In this document: positions 1-6,864 of the stretch, piece after piece
Layout of the letters: every line of letters begins with the position of its first letter
Position numbering within the stretch: the first letter of the stretch is position 1
DNA from: Anditalea andensis
GTDB taxonomy: Bacteria > Bacteroidota > Bacteroidia > Cytophagales > Cyclobacteriaceae
Direction: 5' to 3'
Length of the DNA stretch: 64,000 nucleotides
Assembly (NCBI RefSeq): GCF_000714815.1
Contig: NZ_JMIH01000023.1
Coordinates: 372,001 to 436,000, forward strand
Position numbers and translations under genes: made by a program
Notes under the pieces: generated by a model
What the model was told of the DNA's origin: nothing
Databases searched by the model: none
Seen by the model: the letters and a program-made list of their open reading frames with translations, nothing else

Positions 1-678
1 CAATGCCGTCGGAACTAATTCTTCTATGATATATTCACGGGATGGCTCTAATAAATATTCTACTTCTGCAGTTTTAACAGGTGCATTTTCATCTATGATA
101 GATTCCATAGGAAGAAATTGTTCCGCCCTCACGATCTGCGTAGCTACATTTTTAAATTCATTGAATACCAAAATCACCTGATCAAATTCTCCTTTTACAA
201 ATCCTTCCATTGCTCTTTCTGCAGCAGTGGTAGCATTGGTAAAGCTAAGGTCCTGAAAAATGGTAGAATACTGAGAAATCATCGGAAAATTTCTTTTCTT
301 ATAAGCCTCAAAAGCCTTTTTACCGATAGGCATTACCGTCACATTTTCCCCGGCAAACTGCGTATTGATCGTTGCCATGGTTGCCTTCACAATGTTGGTG
401 TTAAAAGCCCCGCATAAACCTTTATCAGAAGTTACCGGAATGATTAGAATATTTTTGACTTCACGCTTTTCAGCATAAATTAGGTCTGCATTAGCTTCAC
501 TTGCTGCAGCCACATCATTAAGAATGGCAGTAAGTTTCTGGGAATAAGGACGCATCTGGATAATTTTATCCTGGGCCCTTCTCAGTTTAGCTGCAGACAC
601 CATTTTCATGGCTTTAGTTATCTGCTGAGTAGATACTACTGAATTAATCCTTTCTTTTACTTCCTTTAAGTTAGCCAT
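1..678 (-). CDS. atpG: ATP synthase F1 subunit gamma, C-terminus cut by window edge
   Basis: Central-stalk subunit of F1, which rotates inside the alpha3beta3 hexamer and couples proton flow to ATP synthesis at the inner membrane. Reading the minus strand from the ATG at 678 gives MANLKEVKERINSVVSTQQI followed by a TKAMKMVSAAKLRRAQ segment, the classic gamma N-terminal helix. The frame stays open for 226 codons to base 1, where the sequence is still inside the conserved C-terminal part, so about 60 residues are missing compared with the usual length of about 290. It is the last gene visible in the minus-strand atp operon, 56 nt after atpA, with a small hairpin in the gap. Confidence 0.95.
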   Translation of the reverse strand, partial: MANLKEVKERINSVVSTQQITKAMKMVSAAKLRRAQDKIIQMRPYSQKLTAILNDVAAASEANADLIYAEKREVKNILIIPVTSDKGLCGAFNTNIVKATMATINTQFAGENVTVMPIGKKAFEAYKKRNFPMISQYSTIFQDLSFTNATTAAERAMEGFVKGEFDQVILVFNEFKNVATQIVRAEQFLPMESIIDENAPVKTAEVEYLLEPSREYIIEELVPTAL

Positions 679-700
679 ATGACTGATAGGTATATCTAAA

Positions 701-722
701 GCCTCCTACTTACATAGGAGGC
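701..722 (-). other. Hairpin between atpA and atpG
   Basis: An 8-bp inverted repeat (GCCTCCTA / TAGGAGGC) with a 6-nt loop lies in the 56-nt gap between atpA and atpG. The T run after it on the minus strand is short, so it looks more like an mRNA-processing or attenuating hairpin than a full terminator. Seen in sequence; the function is inference. Confidence 0.5.
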
Positions 723-734
723 ATTTTCAACTTA

Positions 735-2312
735 TTATTTAGCGTATTTTGGAGTAAGCTCGCCGGCGGCTTTTTTAAGGATCTCACCTGCTCCGTCCAG
801 ATCCCCTTTCTTGATCTTGGTCAAGGCATCAGGGTACTGAGATGTCAATAAAGTGTAAAATTCCTTTTCAAACTGGCGGGCTTTATCTACCGGTACTTTA
901 TCCATTAACCCTTTGGTAGAGGCATAAATTATAGCTACCTGAAGTTCTACAGCCACAGGAGAATACTGAGGCTGCTTCAAGATTTCCTGGTTTCTTCTAC
1001 CTCTTTCGATGGTTCTTCTGGTGGTAGCATCGAGGTCTGAACCAAATTTAGAGAAAGCTTCCAATTCACGGAACTGAGCCTGGTCAAGCTTTAACGTACC
1101 GGCTACTTTTTTCATTGCTTTGATCTGCGCATTCCCTCCTACTCTCGATACAGAGATACCTACGTTAATGGCAGGACGTATACCGGCGTTAAAAAGGTTG
1201 GTTTCCAAGAATATCTGACCATCTGTAATTGAAATTACGTTGGTAGGGATATAGGCAGAAACATCACCAGCCTGAGTTTCTATGATCGGCAATGCGGTCA
1301 GTGACCCTCCTCCTTTAACCAATGGTTTTAGAGAATCTGGAAGATCATTCATTTCACTGGCTATCTTATCAGAAGAATTGATTTTTGCAGCTCTCTCCAA
1401 TAATCTAGAATGAAGATAGAATACATCGCCTGGATAAGCTTCACGTCCTGGAGGCCTTCTAAGCAGCAATGACACCTCACGGTAGGCTACCGCCTGTTTT
1501 GAAAGATCATCAAACACTACAAGTGCTGGACGACCTGTATCTCTAAAAAATTCACCGATAGCCGCACCTGTAAAAGGAGCAAAGAACTGCATCGGAGCCG
1601 GATCAGCAGCTGAAGCAGATACTACTACTGAATATGGTAAAGCACCACCTTTTTCAAGTGCTGCTACTATACCCGCTACTGTAGATGCCTTCTGACCGAT
1701 AGCTACGTAGATACAGAAAACAGGCTCTCCTCTTTCGTAAAATTCCTTTTGGTTTATAATCGCATCAATCGCTACTGCTGTCTTACCAGTCTGACGGTCT
1801 CCAATAATCAGTTCTCGTTGACCTCTACCGATAGGGATCATGGCATCGATAGATTTCACACCTGTCTGCAGAGGTTCGGTTACCGGCTGACGATAGATCA
1901 CACCTGGAGCTTTACGTTCCAATGGCATTTCATACAAAGGACCAGCTAATGGACCCTTTCCGTCTATAGGTTTACCCAGTGTATCTACTACTCTTCCCAG
2001 CATGCTCTCTCCTACTTGGATAGAAGCTATACTTTTAGTTCTCTTTACGGTATCACCTTCCATGACCAGGTTGGTATCTCCGAAAAGTACCGCCCCTACA
2101 TTGTCTTCTTCCAGGTTAAGCACCATTGCCTTAAGTCCGTTTTCAAACTCCAGCAATTCACCGGCTTGAGCCTTAGATAGTCCATAAATACGGGCCACAC
2201 CATCACCAACTTGTAGGACAGTTCCTATTTCTTCCAGTTCAGCTTCAGTTTTAGCACCAGAGAGCTGCTCTCTCAATATTGCCGAAACTTCATCAGGTCT
2301 TACATCTGCCAT
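735..2312 (-). CDS. atpA: ATP synthase F1 subunit alpha
   Basis: Non-catalytic nucleotide-binding subunit of F1 (525 aa, normal length). The Walker A motif GDRQTGKT is at residues 171-178 and the SVSRVGG segment carrying the alpha arginine finger is near residue 387. The N-terminal beta-barrel (about 30-95), nucleotide-binding domain and C-terminal helical domain follow in normal order. The start is an ATG 34 nt after the atpH stop. It sits in the order atpB-E-F-H-A-G. As in other Bacteroidota, beta and epsilon are not next to gamma here and are presumably encoded elsewhere. Confidence 0.98.
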   Translation of the reverse strand: MADVRPDEVSAILREQLSGAKTEAELEEIGTVLQVGDGVARIYGLSKAQAGELLEFENGLKAMVLNLEEDNVGAVLFGDTNLVMEGDTVKRTKSIASIQVGESMLGRVVDTLGKPIDGKGPLAGPLYEMPLERKAPGVIYRQPVTEPLQTGVKSIDAMIPIGRGQRELIIGDRQTGKTAVAIDAIINQKEFYERGEPVFCIYVAIGQKASTVAGIVAALEKGGALPYSVVVSASAADPAPMQFFAPFTGAAIGEFFRDTGRPALVVFDDLSKQAVAYREVSLLLRRPPGREAYPGDVFYLHSRLLERAAKINSSDKIASEMNDLPDSLKPLVKGGGSLTALPIIETQAGDVSAYIPTNVISITDGQIFLETNLFNAGIRPAINVGISVSRVGGNAQIKAMKKVAGTLKLDQAQFRELEAFSKFGSDLDATTRRTIERGRRNQEILKQPQYSPVAVELQVAIIYASTKGLMDKVPVDKARQFEKEFYTLLTSQYPDALTKIKKGDLDGAGEILKKAAGELTPKYAK

Positions 2313-2346
2313 TATTAGATATGATTATATTGTTATTGCTTAATTT

Positions 2347-2904
2347 TTAAAATTGCTTCTCATATAAATCATGAGAAAACATCAATTGAAGTGATTTCAA
2401 TTTTGATTTTATAGACTCATCGAGTTGTCTGTCTCCTATTTTGAGCACAAAACCTCCAATAATATTTTCATCTACCTTTTCCTTCAGCTCTACCTGTTCT
2501 TTTTTAGAGATTTCACTGACCACTTTTTTAAATTTATTTCTTTGTTCCTCATCCAGGGGATAAGTCGTGGTCACTTCCGCTACCTGAATATTTTTATATT
2601 CATTGTACTGGATTTGAAATGCTTTGGCGATATCCAACAGGTATCCTACTCTTTCTTTTCGGATGATAATATCAAAGAAAGTCAAGGTAAGCCTATTCCC
2701 ATCCGGAAACAGAGCTTTCAATATATTCAGTTTTTTATCAGATGGAATTACCGGACTTTTTATTACACTGGAAAACTCCGAATTGGAGTTGCCGATACTT
2801 TCAAGCCTCTTCATATCCAAAAGCACCTCCTCTAGGGAATCTTGCTCTAGAGCAAGATCCAATACCGATTTGGCATACCTGGAGGCTATTCTATAAATTG
2901 ACAT
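2347..2904 (-). CDS. atpH: ATP synthase F1 subunit delta
   Basis: Delta (OSCP) subunit, 185 aa, joining the peripheral stalk to the top of F1. The N-terminal MSIYRIASRYAKSVLDLA and the C-terminal segment IGGFVLKIGDRQLDESIKSK are typical of the family (IGGf.l..gd...D.S). It lies 7 nt after atpF and 34 nt before atpA, consistent with co-transcription. No oddity seen. Confidence 0.95.
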   Translation of the reverse strand: MSIYRIASRYAKSVLDLALEQDSLEEVLLDMKRLESIGNSNSEFSSVIKSPVIPSDKKLNILKALFPDGNRLTLTFFDIIIRKERVGYLLDIAKAFQIQYNEYKNIQVAEVTTTYPLDEEQRNKFKKVVSEISKKEQVELKEKVDENIIGGFVLKIGDRQLDESIKSKLKSLQLMFSHDLYEKQF

Positions 2905-2911
2905 AGCAGAT

Positions 2912-3406
2912 TTAGTTTAGCTTAAGGTCATTGACAAACTCGTCCACTAATGCTTTATGCGATGCAGTATCTTTTAACTCTCTTCTCAAAAGTTTCTCAG
3001 ACACCTGTAAAGAAAGTATGGCTACCTGTGTTCTCACTTCTGCCAGTGCAGCTTGCTTTTCAGTTTCAATTACCGCTTTTGCATTTTCAATCATTTGGGC
3101 ACCAACTTTATTTGCCTCTTCTTTAGCCTCTTCTATCATGCGGGCAGAAGCTTCTGATGCTTTCTGTATCAGCTGGTCTCTTTCCAATCTTGCTTCCTGA
3201 AGAAGGGTTTCATTTTGAGACTTTAAATTAGCCATTTCATTCCTAGCATTTTCGGCAGCCAGTATAGCAGATTCAATAGCCTGCTCTCTTTCATCTAAAG
3301 CTGAGATTATCGGTCCCCAGGCAAATTTAGCCAAAAGGATAAACAAGATAATAAAACCAAGTGCTTGCCAAATGACCAGGCCAGATTCAGGTACAATAAG
3401 ATCCAT
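2912..3406 (-). CDS. atpF: ATP synthase Fo subunit b
   Basis: Peripheral-stalk subunit b (164 aa). One N-terminal transmembrane helix (about residues 10-30, with LVIWQALGFIILFILLAKFA) is followed by a long charged, Ala/Glu-rich coiled coil that would dimerise and reach up to delta. Family members with LVIPesGL..W and this length are common in Bacteroidota. ATG start, 84 nt after the atpE stop, a gap that contains a hairpin. Confidence 0.95.
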   Translation of the reverse strand: MDLIVPESGLVIWQALGFIILFILLAKFAWGPIISALDEREQAIESAILAAENARNEMANLKSQNETLLQEARLERDQLIQKASEASARMIEEAKEEANKVGAQMIENAKAVIETEKQAALAEVRTQVAILSLQVSEKLLRRELKDTASHKALVDEFVNDLKLN

Positions 3407-3454
3407 CTTAGATTGTTTTTATATTAAATATCTGTATTGTTCAAATTTAAATAA

Positions 3455-3477
3455 GGAGCCGACCTAATGCCAGCTCC
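3455..3477 (-). other. Hairpin between atpE and atpF
   Basis: An inverted repeat GGAGC/GCTCC with a 13-nt loop lies in the 84-nt gap directly downstream of atpE, followed on the minus strand by TTATTT. It is weak as a terminator. Its position suggests 3'-end protection or partial read-through that would let the c subunit, needed in about ten or more copies per complex, be made in excess. The structure is seen; the role is inference. Confidence 0.4.
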
Positions 3478-3490
3478 CTTTCTTTTGTTC

Positions 3491-3754
3491 TTAGTTGAAA
3501 GTAAGACCACCTGCATTAAGTGCAATAAGTAGACAAACTACCACTGCAAACAGGGAAACCACTTCCACAAGAGCTGCAATAATCAGCATAGCTGTCTGGA
3601 TTTTACCAGCTGCTTCAGGCTGACGGGCAATAGCTTCCATAGCCTGACCACCAATTCTACCGATACCCAATGCTGCGCCTATCGCAACAACACCTGCACC
3701 AATACCTGCTCCCATAAGAGCTAAACCTGCAGACAATAATAATGAAGTTAACAT
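3491..3754 (-). CDS. atpE: ATP synthase Fo subunit c
   Basis: Proteolipid that forms the rotating c-ring (87 aa). It has two transmembrane helices: a Gly/Ala-rich first helix (about 8-32), a polar RQPEA loop (44-48) and a second helix with the ion-binding carboxylate E64 in LVEVVSLF. The residue after E64 is Val rather than Ser/Thr, and the Gln/Ser ligands of sodium-type rings are not evident, so proton specificity is likely. Preceded by atpB (36-nt gap). Confidence 0.96.
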   Translation of the reverse strand: MLTSLLLSAGLALMGAGIGAGVVAIGAALGIGRIGGQAMEAIARQPEAAGKIQTAMLIIAALVEVVSLFAVVVCLLIALNAGGLTFN

Positions 3755-3790
3755 ACGTGTTATTATTTATATAAATTGAACAAAGAAATT

Positions 3791-4819
3791 TTAATGCTCG
3801 GTGGCTTCATGGTGATCAGAGACTGCTGCTCCGATATACATAGCCGTAAATAAAGTAAATACATAAGCCTGTATAGCCGCTACCAATATCTCAATCAGGT
3901 TGATAAAGATAACCATTACGGTGCTGACTACACCTATAGCATATGACTGGAATATAAAGATAAGAGCTATAAAAGCTAGAATCACTATATGTCCTGCAGT
4001 AATGGCCACAAATAACCTGACCATCAATGCGAAAGGCTTGGTAAATAAACCGATAATCTCTACTGGAACGATGACCAATAATAATGGAACAGGTACTCCT
4101 GGAGTAGCAAACACGTGTTTCCAGTAATCTTTATTTCCGTTTATATTTACTATGATGAAAGTAAAAACCGCCAAGGTGGCTGTCACTGATATGTTGCCGG
4201 TAAGGTTAGCCGCACCTGGCATCAGACCCAATAAATTGCCAATAAGTATGAAGAAAAACAAAGTTAACAGATAAGGCAGAAATTTTTTATATCTGGCCCC
4301 GATGTTTGGCAGTGCAATTTCGTCTCTAATAAAAATAACCAATGGCTCTATAATAGAAGCGATACCTTTTGGAGCGCTGTTACCCCTATCTTTATAATTC
4401 TTGGCAGTAGCCAGCATTATCCATAATACGATGAATATAACGATAAACATCATGGCCACATTCTTTGTGATAGACAGATCTATAATAGACCTGGCCTCAT
4501 CTACGGGCCGAAGATGATCATGATCATCTATGATATATCCTGCATGCTCCTTTCCAAACGTATGCGTGGACGGATCTATGAAGTCCCTGGAAGAAAAAAC
4601 CTCCAAGCCCCTATCCTGACTATAAATAATTACCGGCAAAGGCAATGATACATGGGTGTCTCCGAAGGTAGCAAAGTGCCACTCATGAGAGTCCTTTATG
4701 TGATGCATTATAAAACCAGTCCTATCTTCGTCAGAGCCGGAAGCTGCATATGTAGCCGGGGACGAACTCAGCAAAACAGCTGACAATAAAATACTTAGAT
4801 ACAGAAACTTACGGATCAT
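3791..4819 (-). CDS. atpB: ATP synthase Fo subunit a, with N-terminal export-like extension
   Basis: Stator channel subunit a (342 aa). The proton-channel region near the C-terminus carries MVRLFVAITAGHIVI, where the Arg corresponds to the essential stator arginine. Five to six hydrophobic helices occupy about residues 115-335. Unlike E. coli subunit a (about 270 aa), it begins with a signal-peptide-like stretch (about 1-27, ending near ATYAA) and about 85 polar residues before the first channel helix, a form found in many Bacteroidota. A TTG lies one codon upstream; the ATG at 4819 is preferred. Confidence 0.95.
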   Translation of the reverse strand: MIRKFLYLSILLSAVLLSSSPATYAASGSDEDRTGFIMHHIKDSHEWHFATFGDTHVSLPLPVIIYSQDRGLEVFSSRDFIDPSTHTFGKEHAGYIIDDHDHLRPVDEARSIIDLSITKNVAMMFIVIFIVLWIMLATAKNYKDRGNSAPKGIASIIEPLVIFIRDEIALPNIGARYKKFLPYLLTLFFFILIGNLLGLMPGAANLTGNISVTATLAVFTFIIVNINGNKDYWKHVFATPGVPVPLLLVIVPVEIIGLFTKPFALMVRLFVAITAGHIVILAFIALIFIFQSYAIGVVSTVMVIFINLIEILVAAIQAYVFTLFTAMYIGAAVSDHHEATEH

Positions 4820-4838
4820 CAAATCAATTTTTATAAAC

Positions 4839-5225
4839 CTACTTTGAATGCGGGCGCAAATTAGCCATTAAGCCGTATATATCAAACAGTAGGTACAACA
4901 AATAAATAATAAAGAAATTCGTAACAAACAGAATTATATTATCTAGCCCAATAAAAAGAAACACTAAGATATAACCTAAACTGAAAATAAATCTAAAAAT
5001 ATTGCCTCCCAAGATCACATAAACAAAATTTTCTTTTCCTTTTTTTAAAATCAATTGTGATAAATATCCGATTATAAATGCCAATAAAGAAAAAAATAAA
5101 AGCATATTCCAAATATGTTTGTGAAGAATATTTTCTAATCCAACGAGTTGTAATATTAAGGTAAGCCCGGCAAGTATCAGAGTCAATAATATCAGGTGGA
5201 AATAGACAGAAAATGCGCCTTTCAT
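4839..5225 (-). CDS. Small membrane protein in the atp operon (AtpI-like position)
   Basis: A 128-aa protein with four predicted transmembrane helices (about 6-26, 38-58, 68-90 and 95-118), placed between the AtpZ-like gene and atpB. That is where AtpI, a c-ring assembly or Mg2+-related accessory protein, sits in many bacteria, and the size fits. I see no diagnostic AtpI residues, so the call rests on position and topology. An in-frame TTG at 5252 would add 9 residues; the ATG at 5225 (MKGAFSVYF) is preferred because the membrane helix begins just after it. Confidence 0.75.
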   Translation of the reverse strand: MKGAFSVYFHLILLTLILAGLTLILQLVGLENILHKHIWNMLLFFSLLAFIIGYLSQLILKKGKENFVYVILGGNIFRFIFSLGYILVFLFIGLDNIILFVTNFFIIYLLYLLFDIYGLMANLRPHSK

Positions 5226-5254
5226 TTTAGCAGTTTTTATTTGGGGTGGCAAAG

Positions 5255-5485
5255 TTAAGATTTTTTATTTTGCTGTTCGTCCCTTTCATCAGCTTTAATT
5301 AAGAGATATAATTGGTAAAAGGCTATGGCTATGGATATAAAGATAAATAACAGCAACCAAAGCGGAAATTTCATCCCGCTCCTCTTCTGAACTTCCATCC
5401 CAGCCCAGATCCCCAAACCAATGACACCAAACATCTGGAAGGCCAGACCAATATACTTTACATATGTAGGGGCTTTATTTGACAA
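5255..5485 (-). CDS. AtpZ/AtpI-type F0F1 accessory membrane protein
   Basis: A 76-aa protein with two helices (about 10-28 and 42-62) and the pattern YVKYIGLAFQMFGVIGLGIW followed by a G-rich turn. This matches the small 'putative F0F1-ATPase subunit' family (ATPase_gene1/AtpZ) encoded ahead of atpB in many bacteria. There is no ATG: translation appears to start at a TTG that overlaps the end of the bactofilin gene by 11 nt, suggesting translational coupling. Role in assembly or Mg2+ supply is known only loosely for the family. Confidence 0.8.
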   Translation of the reverse strand: MSNKAPTYVKYIGLAFQMFGVIGLGIWAGMEVQKRSGMKFPLWLLLFIFISIAIAFYQLYLLIKADERDEQQNKKS

Positions 5486-5894
5486 GCTGCTTATCCATAT
5501 GATCTTCTACAGTGTCCATTTCAGATGGGGAAGTCTCATCATCGGTCATTTTGCATATGCCATTGAAAACAGCACCGTTTTCTACTACCAGCTTTTTGGT
5601 ATACATATCTCCATTTATCACCGCGGTCTTTTTAAGATATAGGGCTTCACTTGAGCTGACCTCTCCTTGGACAAAACCTGATATCTCTATATCCAAAGCG
5701 GTAATGTTGCCGATTATTTTAGCTGACTCCCCTATGACCACTTTCTTTTCCGATTTAATGGTGCCTTCTACTGTCCCTTCTATTCTTATATTTCCCTGCG
5801 CGGCTATTTCTCCGATGATTTTTGTCTCTTTGGCTATTACATTACTGGAATTTACCATTTCAGTGACTGCTTTTTTTTCTTCGTTCTTAAACAT
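5475..5894 (-). CDS. Bactofilin family cytoskeletal protein
   Basis: Polymer-forming cytoskeletal protein of 139 aa. After a short polar N-terminus the bactofilin beta-helix core runs from about residue 22 to 115, with repeating short strands punctuated by Gly (RIEGTVEGTIKSEKKVVIG, then further G-I/V turns); the C-terminus is acidic and disordered. Bactofilins assemble without nucleotide and often recruit cell-wall enzymes. The neighbouring M23 gene ends one base before this gene starts, the usual bactofilin/LytM pairing. It overlaps the AtpZ-like gene by 11 nt. Confidence 0.92.
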   Translation of the reverse strand: MFKNEEKKAVTEMVNSSNVIAKETKIIGEIAAQGNIRIEGTVEGTIKSEKKVVIGESAKIIGNITALDIEISGFVQGEVSSSEALYLKKTAVINGDMYTKKLVVENGAVFNGICKMTDDETSPSEMDTVEDHMDKQLVK

Positions 5895-5895
5895 G

Positions 5896-6759
5896 CTAAT
5901 CGAATGTTATAAATTCCTGTGGATTTAATGGAGTGCCTTTATACCAAAGTTCCAAATGAAGGTGATGACCGGAGGTCTGTTCACCGGTATTGCCGATGAT
6001 AGATATGATCTCCCCTCCTTTGACCGGATCTCCTACTTGTTTCAATAATACAGAATTATGCTTATATATGGAAACTAATTCATTACTATGCTGAACGCCT
6101 ATATTATATCCTGTCTCCAAAGTCCATGTAGAAAAAATAACAGTGCCCTGAGCTATTGCTTTGACAGGTTCGTTTTCTGCAGCTACCACATCTACCCCAA
6201 AATGGCCTTCTACAACATTATATTTTGATGTGATGACTCCTTTCAGTGGTGGAAAGAAATAGGTAGTCGAAAAAGAGCCTCCCAATCGCCTGAAGCTGCT
6301 CTCATCCAGAGGCATGGATTCAAATTCTTTTCTTATCCGCTCGGTGGCAGTACCGCTTTTATAGAGGTCTAATTCATTTCTGTCCACTCCAGCTGATGGC
6401 TCGTTGATTACTGTGCCCGTAGTATCCAAATGTCCGCCTGACATCAGTTTCAGGATGTTTTCTACATATTGATCTTTAGCCTGTACTTCGTAATATAGAC
6501 TATCCACTATCTCCGATAATGCAAAAATTCGCTCAGTATTCTCTGTCTCCTGATAGACAGGATCTAGCCATCTAGCCAAGAGCGTACGGGACAAAGTTAA
6601 GGAAACAATAAGCGAGGTAAGTAAAAACAAAAATGCAAGGAGGGTAATCTTTATCCTTGTAATGCTGAATGATTGGATTACTGAGAAATCCTCTTCTCTC
6701 CTGATTACAAAGAGGTAACGAGTTTCTATCCAGTTTTTTATTTTGCTTGAAACGCCCAA
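5896..6759 (-). CDS. LytM-type M23 peptidase, membrane anchored
   Basis: Predicted peptidoglycan endopeptidase (287 aa). One transmembrane helix (about 38-58) anchors a coiled region (about 65-105) and a C-terminal M23 domain (about 168-283). The zinc site is complete: H186 and D190 in GHFGVD and H268 in HHLHLE, with H234 and H266 as the catalytic-type histidines, so it may be active rather than an EnvC/NlpD-like regulator. No ATG is available; a TTG is the apparent start (MGVSSKIKNW). It is the first gene of a minus-strand run through bactofilin into the atp genes and diverges from porW. Confidence 0.9.
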   Translation of the reverse strand: MGVSSKIKNWIETRYLFVIRREEDFSVIQSFSITRIKITLLAFLFLLTSLIVSLTLSRTLLARWLDPVYQETENTERIFALSEIVDSLYYEVQAKDQYVENILKLMSGGHLDTTGTVINEPSAGVDRNELDLYKSGTATERIRKEFESMPLDESSFRRLGGSFSTTYFFPPLKGVITSKYNVVEGHFGVDVVAAENEPVKAIAQGTVIFSTWTLETGYNIGVQHSNELVSIYKHNSVLLKQVGDPVKGGEIISIIGNTGEQTSGHHLHLELWYKGTPLNPQEFITFD

Positions 6760-6864
6760 ATCAAATAGATTTTTTTATATTCTTAAGCTGCAAAAATAGA
6801 ATATTAATTTGAAGCGTTTATTTATTTAATACAAAAGAGCTAATTTGCCCGTTAATTATTCTTA

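Noticed and set aside
118-417. Plus-strand 99-codon frame opposite atpG
   Set aside because: Antisense shadow of a strongly conserved gene; no start context or family match.
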